64,000 nt of DNA from Cynocephalus volans. Its lineage: Eukaryota; Chordata; Mammalia; Dermoptera; Cynocephalidae. Position 1 is the first letter of the stretch. Every line of letters begins with the position of its first letter. Positions 45,200-57,429 of the stretch are shown here, piece after piece. The notes beneath the pieces are model-generated. The model saw only the letters and a program-made list of their open reading frames with translations, did not search any database and was not told the DNA's origin. A program made the position numbers and the translations under genes. The DNA lies in assembly GCF_027409185.1 (NCBI RefSeq), contig NC_084478.1:79963624-80027623 (forward strand). The letters are read 5' to 3'.

Positions 45200-46898
45200 T
45201 TTTGTTTTTGTTTATCTGTATTTCTTAAAATTTCTAAAATAAATATGATAACTATTATAATAAAAGTCCAAACAATAAAAGTTATCAAAAACATAGTTGG
45301 CTTTAATAGTAATTGAGCTGAATCACATTTTCTACCAGCTGTTTCAGTCAGGGAAGTGAACACAATCTAGGACAAAGTAACAGGGTAGATGGAGACCCAG
45401 AGAAAGACTGATTGTACTCTATGATAATATTCTCTAGAATATAAAAGGAAGTAATGAATAGGACTCTCAGCTTTGTTCTTGTGTCTCTCTCCCTCTCACC
45501 TTTCTCTGATTTCGTTCCACACTGAAAATCCTAAACTAACTTATATGTGATGGTCACCAGAGAATCTATCAGGAAGATCGTCTCTCTAGACTGGTTCCAT
45601 CAGTTATCTCCTTTCTCTTCTATTGTCCACATTTTCTTGTCTACCTACAGACATGCTTAACTTTTCTCCATCTAAAACAAACTCAAAACACTACTTCCAC
45701 CGTATCTCATTACAAACTACCATCCTTTCTCCCTCCTTCTCTTCATAGCCAGATTTCTGGAATGAAATCTACATTCACTGTCTGTCCTTTCTCCACTTGT
45801 CTGTCCTTCTTTTCCATTCATTCAATTCACTGCTGTCTGGCTTCTGCCATGACACTATCAAACTAAAAAGGAAAGCTTCCCAGTTGCTGAATTCATTGAC
45901 CCATATTTACATACCTAAGGCTATTGGTTGTTCTTATTTCCCCAAAGTCCCTCTTTTTGGCCTCTGCAAAGAAATGAATGAAATGAAAAGAAACAACACT
46001 ACTGTCTCCTCATTCTCCTATCTTTCTTACCTTTCCCTGTCAGACTTTCCTCTTCTGTTCAACCCTTACTCATTGGGACTTCCTAGGATTTTGTCCTAGT
46101 CTCTCTCATCTTCTCACACCACATGGAACAAAGTCCATCTACTTACACAGCTTCAACTATCATGTATACAATGATAGATCACAAAATTCTTAATACCAGC
46201 CCCAAACTCTTGCTTAAGCTCCAGACCTCTATTTCCAAATCACCATTAAGCATTTCTACCTACAGGCTACAAAGGTATCTTAAGTTCCACTGGTCTAAAA
46301 TTAGACTTGTCTTCTCTACTGCCACAATCTATTGGATTCCTGAATTATATTCTCAATCACAAGCCAGGTTCCCAAGCTAGAAATTTTTGCTTTTGCCTTA
46401 CCTACCTCTTCTCCCTTACCCTGCGCATCTAATCAGAAAACACATCTAATACAGTCCTATTGATTTTAACTCATAAATATTGTGTCAAGCATGGCCTTTC
46501 CCCTGCACTGCTACAATCTTGGTTCAGATTCTTATAATATTAGCTTGGACTATTACAATACCTGCTAACTAGTTCTGCCACCAATCTCTTCCCATTCTAG
46601 ACCAGTTCCATACTGCTTTCAAAATGAGCTTTACAAAACAAAGCAAAACCCCCTCTTTTTACTCCCCAGTGCCTACAGGATAAAACACAAACTCTTTGGT
46701 GTAACATACTGGGATACTGTCTAGCTTGCAAGTCTAATTCTCTATTATACCCCAAACCCCTGAATACTAAGCTTCTCACCATTCCACAAATACAACAGGC
46801 CCTTTTATGTCTCCAAATCTTCGCACACTGTGTTCCCTCCTCTTAGAATGTCCTTCTCTTTCTTCCTCACCTGACAGTGTCTTACTCATCCTTTAGTA

Positions 46899-46980
46899 CA
46901 AGAGGTCTTCAAAAAGTTCATGGAAAGATTCGTATTATCTTTTAACTCAATTTTTTCCAAGAATGTTTGGAAGTACCCTT
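46899..46980. mobile_element. 82-bp mariner-derived MITE
   Basis: Terminal inverted repeats 'caagaggtcttcaaaaagtt' and 'ggaagtacccttg' (inverted) with TA on both sides. The ends match those of the mariner copy at 59.9-63.4 kb, so that element could have supplied its transposase. Confidence 0.82.
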
Positions 46981-47009
46981 GTATGTGTCTTCTAGGGAAA
47001 CACAAACTA

Positions 47010-47200
47010 GCTATCATTTATCAAGCAGTTTTGCTAAACAATTTATATTCATTAGGTTATTTTCATCCTCAATCAATTCTAAGAGACTTGGAGGGGTTAA
47101 ATAACTTTTCCATCTAGTAAATGGTAGAATTGAAATACAGGTCTTCAAAGCTTGAACCTTTAACCACTGTGCTACAAGCAATGTGTTTTCTCCCCAGTAG
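47010..47200 (+). mobile_element. MIR SINE
   Basis: 'taggttattttcatcctcaa', 'ggaggggttaaataactttt' and 'gaaatacaggtcttcaaagc' are in MIR order. Confidence 0.7.
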
Positions 47201-47389
47201 ATTGCTGTTTTCTATGCTCCCATAGCACTCTCTTCATCTCTCTGTAATGACAGTTACCACACTAGAATATAATATTTTTGTTTATACAATATCATTCCTC
47301 ATAGTGAAAGGAAAGAAATCTTACTGATCTTTGTATACCAGTGTGTTTAGCACATTCTAAGTGCTCAATAAATGTCCTCTGTATATGGT

Positions 47390-47725
47390 TTCTGGAGACT
47401 GGGGAAGGAAAGGTGGGAGGGAAAACAGGGAGAGGTTAGCTAATGGGTACAAAATTACAATTAGATAGGAGGAATAAGTTCTGGTGTTCGATTGCACAAT
47501 AGGGTGGCTATGGTTAACAGTTTTTATATTACATAATAGCTAGAGGAGAGTCTTTTGAATGTTTTTGCCTCAAAGATATAATAAATACATGAGGTGATTG
47601 ATACATTAACTACCAAGACCCAATCATTATACAACGTATATATGTATCAAAACATCTGATTGTACCCCATAACTATGTACAATTATAATGTGTCAATTAA
47701 AATTTAAAAAGAAAGGAAAAATGTT
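47390..47725 (+). mobile_element. L1 3'UTR end
   Basis: 'gggtggctatggttaacagt', 'ataataaatacatgaggtga' and 'ttgtaccccataactatgta' form an L1MA/L1P-type 3' end with an A-rich tail. Confidence 0.8.
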
Positions 47726-48175
47726 CACTGTATAAATGAAATTTGAAACCTCTGCCCGGCAGTAGCCTTTTTTTTTTTTTTTTTTTTGCTGCCTTGCTTT
47801 TTCTTCTCCTGGCTGTATCCTTTCATTATTCATTCAACTACAAATATTGAATACTGACAATCTGATAGTGTTTAATAAAAAGATCTCCTTTCATGTACTA
47901 AGTGAATTCATATGAAGTGATCAACACAGGAATAGGTTAGGAGGCTCTCCTTTAGAACCTTGCTTCTTGAATTAACTTGCTCTTTTAGCAGCCTATTCTA
48001 CTGATACATTCTCTTCAACCTAGTAATGTTCTCAAGCCTTTGCCTGTCTTAAAAAAAAAACCCAGTGCTCCTTCAACCATGCTTTTTTGTCGAGATACTG
48101 CCTGCTTTCCCTATAGTCCTTTCCCTTTGTCAAACTTCTTCAAAGATTGGTCTGCATTTCCACACCTCCCACTCT

Positions 48176-49290
48176 TTTTTTTTTTAATGTGGAAATACTT
48201 TAAGCAAACAAAAAAGAGTAGAAAACAATATAATAAAAACCCATGTATCCACAACTCAATTTGTTAAATATTAACATTTTCTCAAATTTTTTACTATTTT
48301 TTAAAGAAATAAAACATTATTGATATAGTTTAAGCATCATGTGTACATCCCCTCCCCATTCCTCTTCCTCCCTCCCCAGAGATAACCACTATTCAGACTT
48401 TGGTATTTCTTATTTCCATGCATGTTTTTTATATTTACACTACATGTATGCATCCCTAAAAAATATGTAGTTGTGGGAGATGTGGGAGTATTGGCTCCCA
48501 ATGAATCATGCCTCCCTGAATCTATACCCTTGGATCATCTCCTCCTTCATTGACTCTGGACTTGGCCATGTGATTTGCTTTGACCAATGGAATATCTGCA
48601 AACGTGATGCAAGCAGAGGCTTGAAAAGCACTTATACATTAGGGCTTGCCCTCTTGAAATGCTGCCACCACATGAACAGGTCCAAGCCTTCTGGAGAAGC
48701 CACATGAAAGAAAACATAGACACTGTGGCTGACAGCCTGCCAACTGCCAGACATATGAGTGAGGTCATCTTAGACCATCCAGCCCCCACCAAGCTGCCAG
48801 CTGACTGCCACAGCATGAATGAACCTAGGCAAGACCAGCAGAAGAAATGCCTAGCTGAGTCTAGTCCAAATTATCTATAGGATTTTGAGCAAACAAAATA
48901 AATTTTAAGTGACTAAGTTTTGGGGTGGTTTAGCTTTACATGCATGGTATCTCGTTATACATGTCATGTCACAATTTGCTTCTTTGCTTCATCATATTGA
49001 GATCTTTCCATACTTATACATACAGCTGTAGTTCATTTTAAAATAACTTTAGTGAAGAATTCCTTCATATGAATATACCACAATTTATTTATCCATTCAC
49101 TTACTAATGGGCATTTGTGTTTCCAGGTTCTCACTACTACAAGCAATACTGCAATGAACACTCTTATGTGGGTCCTTTTGTACTAGGAATGGAATTACTT
49201 GGTTGAAAGGTGAAGGCATCTTCAACTTTACTATATAGTGCTAAACTGCTTTCCAAAGAGGTTGTACAGATCCTTAATCCCTTATCTCCA
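48176..49290 (-). mobile_element. Old L1 3' end, split by an LTR
   Basis: 'tttaatgtggaaatacttta' at the left, then 'ataccacaatttatttatcc' and 'caatactgcaatgaacactc' at the right, on either side of 48472-48940. Confidence 0.65.
48472..48940 (+). mobile_element. MLT1-like LTR
   Basis: 'cttggccatgtgatttgctt', 'gatgcaagcagaggcttgaa' and 'gtgactaagttttggggtgg' match a MaLR/MLT1-type LTR. Start TTGTGGG and end TTTACA are approximate and no target duplication was confirmed. Open frames here are spurious. Confidence 0.6.
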
Positions 49291-49690
49291 ATTCTGAAAT
49301 CCAAAAATTCTCTGAAAAACAAAAGTACTTTTCATAAGTTTGGCCTTTTCACTTTGTTTATGGTGTTTTGGTATTTTCTATACTTAAAAGTTTTTCATTT
49401 TAATGAAAAGGATCAAGGTACCTTACTCTTCAACCCAGTATAAACTGGCTTCTAAACCATACCACTCCGATAAAACTGCTCAATAAGGTCACCAACTACC
49501 TCTTAAAAGCCAAACCTCATGGACATTTTCAAGTATAATAGAATAACCAGTTGACCTCTGCAGCATTTGATGTATTAATCTTTCCTACCTTAGAACTTTC
49601 ACCTCCCTTAGCTTCTTTGACACCACTATCTCCTTCTTACCTCTCTGAATCTCCCTCTCAACCAGCACTCTAACCACCATTAATGGGATA

Positions 49691-50199
49691 TAGCAGTATG
49701 GAGCAGGATTCAGAGTTTTCGTAAAAATTACCAGGAATTCATGCTCCCTTTGTCTATCTGTAGAATGAGCTATGTATAGCAGGTGTGATATATCATTAAA
49801 AACTTACTGTGTAAAAATATTAATGAGTGATTTCCAAGTGAATTCTATACAACAGTGATGTGACATTAATGTCAATGAACTCAGGAGATAAATTACGTAT
49901 CTTCTATATCCTACACTAATTGTTACATGTTCTATTTGTTTGTTTCTCTCCAAGTGCCTGTGTGTTCCATAGACTAGCATATAGTTAGCTGCTGATTAAG
50001 GTATATCTTCTCAAGAAGGTAAATTTAGTCACATTCACAATTCTAGCATAAAATATAGGTCAGATCCTGAAAAGAAAAACACCTTATTGTGCAATATTTT
50101 GCAACTCCATAGTAATAGTTGTTTTAGACAAGAATCATAGTGCTAAAACTAGTAGGTGAAAATTTGATGAGAAACAAGATATTCTCAAAATGTCTCCCT
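49691..50199. other. Unassigned, no gene seen
   Basis: No element recognised. Confidence 0.4.
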
Positions 50200-51139
50200 A
50201 AAAGTTAATTAATAGTTGCAAAGGGAAAAATAGTAACTTTACAAGTGAAGAAACCAGGCAGACCTTACTTTAACCAACTAATCAAAGTTAACATCACCAA
50301 TGATGGCACAAATAGATATCATGTGCCTCTTCATATTACACACTGAAAAGGAAGCAAATTACTTCTGTGGTATTCTTACTGAAAATGCTAACTTGAATCT
50401 AAAATCATATGGAAACATCAGACAAACACAAAATGAGCGACATTCTGCAAAATAACCAGCCAATACACTCCAAAAATACTAATGTCATATGTGAGATAAA
50501 ATAAAAATAAACATAAACTACAATAATCCAAAAGGAGAAAAAATACTAATGTCATGAATGACAAAGAAAGGCTAAGGAAACTGGTCCAAATTAAAAGAAA
50601 GTTGATGATTCCTCAAAATGTTAAACCCAGAATTATCACACAACCCAGAAATTCATTCCTAGGTATACACCCAAGAGAACTGAAAACAAGTGTTCAAAGA
50701 AAACTTTGAAAACATGTTCATAGAAGTACTATTCACAATGGTGAAAATGTGGAAACAACCCAAATGTCTATTAGTGAATGAATGGATAAACAAAATGTGA
50801 TATACCCATACAATGGAAAATTATTCAGTCATAAAAAGGAATGAAGTACTGATTCATGTCACAATGTGGATAAACCTTGAAAATATGCTAAGTGAAAGAA
50901 GTTAGACACAAAAGAGCACATAGTGTGTGAAATTTACATGAAATGTCCAGAATAGGCAAATCCACAAAGACAGAAAACAGACTGGTAGATGCCAGGGACT
51001 TGGGAAGAGAAGTGGCAAATGGGGAGCATTGCTTAATATGTTGGGGTTTTATTTTGGAGTGGAGAAAATGTGTTGAAATTAGAGGTGGTTGTTGCATAAT
51101 GTTGTGAATGTACTAAATGCCACTGAATTGTTCAATTTA
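50200..51139 (+). mobile_element. Old L1 (L1M) 3' end, continued at 58630
   Basis: 3'UTR-like text at 50200-50590, then ORF2 end and 3'UTR ('cacccaagagaactgaaaac', 'aatgtactaaatgccactg'). The sequence stops at ctgaattgttcaattta and continues at 58630 with ctgaattgttcacttta, then 'ttcacctcaataaaaaaact'. Confidence 0.78.
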
Positions 51140-52028
51140 TTATTTTTATTTTTTAATTTATTATTTTGTTGTTGTTGTTTGGGGGGGTGATTTATTTATT
51201 TATTTATTTTTAAATATTATTTTGTCGACATACAATGTGGTTGATTATTGTGGCCCATTACCGAAACCTCCCTCCCTCCGCCCTCTCCCCCCTCCCACCG
51301 AACAATGTCCTTTCTGTTTGCTTGTCATATCAACTTCAAGGAATTGTAGTTGTTATGTCTTCTCCCCCACCCTGGTTTTTTTTTGTGTGTGTGTGAATTT
51401 ATTTATTTATTTTTAGCTCCCACCAATAAGTGAGAACATGTGGTATTTCTCTTTCTCTGCCTGACTTGTTTCACTTAATATAATTCTCTCAAGGTCCATC
51501 CATGTTGTTGCAAATGGCAGTATTTATTCGTTTTTATAGCTGAGTAGTATTCCATTGTGTAGATATACCACATTTTCCATATCCACTCATCCGATGATGG
51601 ACATTTTGGCTGGTTTCAACTCTTGGCTATTGTAAAGAGTGCTGCAATGAACATTGGGGAACAGGTATACCTTCGACTTGATGATTTCCATTCCTCTGGG
51701 TATATTCCCAGCAGTGGGATAGCTGGGTCGTATGGTAGATCTATCTGCAATTGTTTGAGGAACCTCCATACCATTTTCCATAGAGGCTGCACCATTTTGC
51801 AGTCCCACCAACAATGTATGAGAGTTCCTTTTTCTCCACAACCTCACCAGCATTTATTGTTCAGAGTCTTTTGGATTTTAGCCATCCTAACTGGGGTGAG
51901 ATGGTATCTCAGTGTAGTTTTGATTTGCATTTCCCGGATGCTGAGTGATGTTGAGCATTTTTTCATATGTCTGTTGGCCATTTGTATATCTTCCTTAGAG
52001 AAATGCCTACTTAGCTCTTTTGCCCATT
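51140..52028 (-). mobile_element. L1 3' end, outer copy
   Basis: ORF2 C-terminal text and 3'UTR, closely matching (clearly over 90% by eye) the inner L1 from 52265 on. It is broken off at 'ctcttttgccca' before reaching the rest of ORF2. Confidence 0.85.
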
Positions 52029-52265
52029 TTTTTTTTTTTTTTTTAATTTTATTTTGTCGATATACATTGTACCTGATTAATGCTCCCCATCACCAAAACC
52101 TCCCTCCCTTCTCCCTCCCCCCTCCCCCCCAACAATGTCCTTTCTGTTTGCTTGTTGTATCAACTTCAAATAATTGTTGTTGTTATATCTTCTTCCCCCC
52201 CCCCGGTTTGTGTGTGTGTGTGTGTATGTGTGTGTGTGTGAATTTATATATTAATTTTTTAATTT

Positions 52266-55200
52266 TTAGCTCCCTCCAATAAGTGAGAACATGTGGTATT
52301 TCTCTTTCTGTGCCTGACTTGTTTCACTTAATATAATTCTCTCAAGGTCCATCCATGTTGTTGCAAATGGCAGTATTTCATTCGTTTTTATAGCTGAGTA
52401 GTATTCCATTGTGTAGATGTACCACATTTTCCGTATCCACTCATCTGATGATGGGCATTTGGGCTGGTTCCAACTCTTGGCTATTGTAAAGAGTGCTGCG
52501 ATGAACATTGGGGAACAGGTATACCTTCGACTTGATGATTTCCATTCCTCTGGGTATATTCCCAGCAGTGGGATGGCTGGGTCGTATGGTAGATCTATTT
52601 GCAATTGTTTAAGGAACCTCCATACCATTTTCCATAGAGGCTGCACCATTTTGCAGTCCCACCAACAATGTATGAGAGTTCCTTTTTCTCCGCAGCCTCG
52701 CCAGCATTTATCGTTCATAGTCTTTTGGATTTTAGCCATCCTAACTGGGGTTAGATGGTATCTCAATGTGGTTTTTATTTGCATTTCCCGGATGCTGAGT
52801 GATGTTGAGCATCTTTTCATATGTCTGTTGGCCATTTGGATATCTTCCTTAGAGAAATGCCTACTTAGCTCTTTTGCCCATTTTTTAATTGGGTTGCTTG
52901 TTTTCTTCTTGTAAAGTTGTTTGAGTTCCTTATATATTCTGGATATTAATCCTTTGTCAGATGTATATTTTGCAAATATTTTCTCCCACTCTGTTGGTTG
53001 TCTTTTAACTCTTTTAATTGTTTCTTTTGCTGTGCAGAAGGTCTTTAGTTTGATATAATCCCATTTGTTTATTTTTCCTTTGGTTGCCTGTGCTTTTGGG
53101 GTTGTATTCATGAAGTCTGTGTCCAGTCCTATTTCCTGAAGTGTTTCTCCTATGTTTTCTTTAAGAAGTTTTATTGTTTCAGGGTGTATATTTAATTATT
53201 TAATCCATTTTGGGTTGACTTTAGTGTATGGTGAAAGGTATGGGTCTAGTTTCATTCTCCTGCATATTGATATCCAGTTCTCCCAGCACCATTTGCTAAA
53301 GAGGCAGTCTCTTCCCCAGTGTATAGGCTTGGTGCCTTTGTCAAAGATCAGATGGCTGTAGGTGTGTGGGTTGATTTATGGATTCTCTATTCTATTTCAT
53401 TGATCAGTGTGTCTGTTTTTCTGCCAGTACATTACTGTTTTGGTTATTATAGCTTTGTAGTATTGTTTAAAGTCAGGTAGTGTTATGCCTCCAGCTTTAT
53501 TTTATTTTGCTCAGCGTTGCTTTGGCTATGCGTGGTCTTTTGTTATTCCATATAAATGTCTGGATAGTTGTTTCCATTTCTGAGAAAAATGTCTTTGGAA
53601 TTTTGATGGGGATTGCATTGAATTTGTACATCACTTTGGGTAGTATGGACATTTTCACTATGTTGATTCTTCCAATCCAAGAGCATGAGATATCTTTCCA
53701 TCTTCTTGTATCCTCTCCAAATTCTCTCAGCAGTGGCTTGTATTTCTCATTATAGAGATTTTTCACCTCCTTGGTTAACTCAATTCCTAAGTATTTTATT
53801 TTTTTGGTGCCTATTGTAAATAGGCAGGCTTTCTTGATTTCTCTTTCTGCATGTTCACTATTGGAGAATAGAAATGCTACTGACTTTTGTGTGTTGATTT
53901 TGTATCCTGCTACTGTGCTGAAATCATTTATCAACTCCAAGAGTTTTTTTGTAGAGGCTTTAGGCTGTTTGATATATAGGATCATGTCATCTGCAAGGAG
54001 CGACAGTTTGACTTTATCTTTTCCAGTCTGGATGCCCTTTATTTCCTTCTCTTCTCTGATTGCTCTGGCCAGTACTTCCAACACTATGTTGAATAGGAGT
54101 GGTGAGAGTGGGCATCCTTGTCTAGTTCCTGTTCTTAAAGGAAAAGCTTTCAGCTTTTCCCCATTCAGGATGATATTGGCAGTGGGTTTATCATATATGG
54201 CTTTAATTATGTTGAGATACTTTCCATCTATACCTAACTTATAGAGAGTCTTTATCATGAATTAGTGTTGAATTTTATCAAATGCTTTTTCAGAATCAAT
54301 AGAGATGAACATATGGTCCTTGTGTTTGATTTTATTAATATGGTGTATCACATTTATTGATTTGCATATGTTGAACCAACCTTGCATCCCTGGGATGAAT
54401 CCCACTTCATTGTGGTGAATAATTTTACGTATGTGTTGCTGTATTCTGTTTTCTAGTATTTTAGTGAGGATTTTTGCATCTATAATCATCAAGGATATTG
54501 GCCTGTAGTTTTTCCTTTTTGGTTATATCTTTACCTGGTTTTGGTCTCAGGATGATGTTTGCTTCATAGAATGAGTTTGGGAGATTTGCGTCTGTTTCAA
54601 TCTTTTGGAAAAGTTTGTAAAGAATTGGTGTCAATTCCTCTTTGAATGTTTGGTAAAATTCTGCTGTGAATCCATCTGGTCCTGGGCTTTTCTTTGTTGG
54701 GAGCCTTCTGATAACAGCTTCAATCTCCTTCATTGTTATTGGTCTGTTCAGATTTTCTACATCTTCATGGCTTAGTTTTGGGAGCTTGTGTGTGTCCAGA
54801 AATTTATCCATTTCCTCCAGATTTTCAAATTTGTTGGCGTATAGCTGTTTATAGTAGTCTCGAATGATTCCTTGTATTTCAGATGAATCAGTTGTAATAT
54901 CACCTTTTTCTTTTCTAATTTTTGTTATTTGAATCTTCTCTCTTCTTTTTTTTGTTAGCCATGCTAATGGTTTGTCAATTTTATTTATCTTTTCAAAAAA
55001 CCAACTTTTTGATTCATTGATCTTTTGTATTGTTTTTTGGGTTTCAATTTCATTAAGTTCTACTCTGATCTTAATGATTTCTTTCCGTCTGCTAACTTTA
55101 GGTTTGGATTGTTCTTGTTTTTCTAGTTCTTTAAGGTGAAGTGTTAGGTTGTTCACTTGCCATCTTTCCATTCTTCTGAGGTGAGCATTTAATGCAATAA

Positions 55201-56095
55201 ATTTCCCCCTTAATACTGCTTTTGCAGTATCCCACAGGTTTTGGTATGATGTATCATTATTTTCATTAGTTTCAATAAATTTTTTGATTTCCTGCTTGAT
55301 TTCTTCTTGGACCCATATGTCATTAAGTAGAATGCTGTTTAATTTCCATGTGTTTTTATAGTTTCCAGAGTTTCGTTTGTTATTGATTTCTAGTTTTAAT
55401 CCATTGTGGTCTGAGAAAATACATGGGATACTTCCAATTTTTTTGAATTTGTTGAGACTTGATTTATGACCTAATATGTGATCTATCCTGGAGAATGATC
55501 CATATGCTGATGAGAAGAATGAATATTCTGAGGTTGTTGGATGGAATGTTCTTTAGATATCCGCCAGGTACAATTGGTCTAGAGTATTGTTTAGATCTTG
55601 TGTTTCTCTACTGATTCTTTGCCTAGATGATCTGTCCAATATTGACAGTGGGGTGTTCAGGTCCCCTGCTATTATGGTAGTAGTGTCTATTTCCTTCTTT
55701 AGGTCTAATAGAGTTTGTTTTATAAATCTGGCTGCTCCAACATTGGGTGCGTACATATTTATGATTGTTATGTCTTCTTGATGGATCAGTCCTTTTATCA
55801 TTAAGTAGTGTCCCTCATTGTCTCTTTTTATGGTTTTTAGTTTAAAGTCTATTTTGTCAGATATAAGAATAGCTACTCCAGCTCGTTTTTCTTTTCTGTT
55901 TGCATGGTAAATCTTTTTCCATCCTTTCACTCTTAGTCTATGTGAGTCTTTATGGTTGAGGTGGGTCTCTTGTAGGCAGCATATAGTTGGGTCCTCCTTT
56001 TTAATCCAGTCAGCCAGTCTGTGTCTTTAGATTGGGGAATTTAAGCCTTTTACATTAAGAGTTGTTATTGAAAAGTGTTGATTTATTCCTAGCAT
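52266..56095 (-). pseudogene. L1 ORF2 (endonuclease/reverse transcriptase), broken
   Basis: Spans 1276 codons from ATG at 56095 to the stop at 52266, the expected ORF2 length. The endonuclease domain lies at 55553-56095 with 'CCLQETHL' and 'IIAGDLNTPLS'. The reverse transcriptase lies at 53497-54900 with '[12 protein letters not shown]' and '[10 protein letters not shown]', the catalytic ADD motif. The cysteine-rich C-terminus lies at 52266-53111 ('[18 protein letters not shown]'). Visible lesions are an in-frame TAA at 56027-56029, a stop after LADI at 55553, frame changes between 55172 and 55552 and near 54480, a stop at 54259-54261, and a break between 53111 and 53497. Confidence 0.92.
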
Positions 56096-56285
56096 TTTAT
56101 TGATTATTGTTTGTTTGTCTTAGGTGTCTTTTGTTCCTTGCTTTCTGATTTACTGTTTGTTTTCTGTGTTTGTTGGTTCCTTAGGTTGTAGGTAGCCTTT
56201 TTGTTTGTTTGTTTTCTCTTCATGAATGCCATTTTTATTATACTAGTGGGTATTGATTTTTCTTGGGTTTTTATGGCAGTGGCAG

Positions 56286-57308
56286 TTATTTTTCAGGAAC
56301 CAAACCCCGTACTCCCTTGAGAATTTCTTGTAAGGGTGGTCGTGTGGTGGTGAACTCCCGCAGTTTTTGTTTTTCTGAGAAATATACTATTTGCCCATCA
56401 TTTCAGAAGGATAGCCTTGCAGGGTAGAGTATTCTTGGCTGGCAATCTCTGTCTTTTAGTATTTTGAATATATCATACCATTCCTTTCTGGCTTTTAGGG
56501 TTTGTGATGAAAAGTCTGATGTTAGCCTGACTGGGGCTCCCTTATATGTGATTTGACACTGCTCTCTTGCAGCTTTTAAGATTCTCTGTTTGTCTTTGAG
56601 TTTTGCCAATTTGACTATAACATGTCTTGGAGAGGGCCTTTTTGGGTTGAATACGTTTGGAGATCGTTGAGCTTCCTGGATCTGATGATCTGTGATTTTT
56701 CCTATACCTGGGAAGTTTTCTGCCACTATTTTGTTGAATATGTTTTCAATGCAATCTCCTTTTTCCTCCCCTTCTGGAATACCCATGACTCGGATATTTG
56801 AGCCCTTAAGGTTGTCTGATATCTCTCTAAGATTTTCTTCAATGCCTTTGATTCTTTTATCTTTTTTTTTTTTTTTGTCTGCTTGTGTTATTTCAAACAG
56901 CCCATCTTGAAGTTCAGAGGTTCTCTCTTCAACTTCCGCAAGCCTGCTGGTTAAACTCTCCATTGTGTTTTTTATTTCACTGAATAACTTCTTCAGTTTG
57001 GCAAGTTCTGCTACATTTTTTTTCAGGGCATTGATTTCCTTGTACATTTCCTCTTTCAGGTCCTGTATACTTTTCCTCATTTCATCATGATGTCTAGCTG
57101 AGTTTTCTTGTATCTCATTCAGTTTCCTTAGAATTATCACTCGAAATTCCTTGTCAGTCATTTCAAGGGCTTCTTGTTCTATAGGATCTAGAGCTTGAGA
57201 GTTATTATCCTTTGGTGGTGTACTTTCTTGATTTTTCATATTTCTGGTATCTTTTCTTTGATGTTTATTCATTGTGGCAGGGGGTTTCACAGTCCACATG
57301 TTTGACAC
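56286..57308 (-). pseudogene. L1 ORF1p, one premature stop
   Basis: ORF1p is the trimeric RNA-binding chaperone of L1 particles. The frame from 57308 is open for 301 codons, then meets TGA at 56403-56405 (after …QPRILYPARLSF) and continues in frame to TAA at 56286-56288, for 340 codons in all. The order is a charged N-terminus, a coiled coil at about residues 45-150 (heptads with 'EEMYKEINALKKNVAEL'), an RRM-like domain starting with 'SNIRVMGIPEGEE' at about 195, and a C-terminal domain with 'RHVIVKLAKLKDKQRILKAA'. The truncated product would lack only the end of the C-terminal domain. Confidence 0.9.
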
Positions 57309-57429
57309 TATTGACTGACTAAGATGTTGCTGTGGTTGCCAATTCGGTATGGCTACCTCAGTGACTGCTCAGTTGGCCACTAGTGCTTTGCGTGTGTGGT
57401 TGCCTACGGTCTTGGGCCTCTCTGGGGAG

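Larger units (their letters stand above)
45570..47385 (+). mobile_element. L2 element, long remnant
   Basis: The order of L2 ORF2 text is kept: 'tctggcttctgccatgacac', then 'cagcttcaactatcatgtat', 'ttgcaagtctaattctct', 'ctccaaatcttcgcacactg' and a 3' end 'agtgctcaataaatgtcctc'. A mariner MITE (46899-46980) and a MIR (47010-47200) are inserted. The frames at 45797-46099 and 46123-46380 are fossil fragments. Confidence 0.72.
47945..49690 (+). mobile_element. L2 fragment, split by L1
   Basis: 'gtcaaacttcttcaaagatt' (to 48175) and 'taaggtcaccaactacctct', 'ctgcagcatttgatgtatta' (49430-49690) are neighbouring L2 segments. An antisense L1 lies between. Confidence 0.6.

Noticed and set aside
47767..47800. 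Truncated SINE after the T run ('gctgccttgctttttc')
   Set aside because: Only a few bases resemble the SINE end and no target duplication was visible.
51623..52282. 219-codon plus-strand frame
   Set aside because: It is antisense to the conserved L1 ORF2 C-terminus; the same shadow occurs at 52417-52914.
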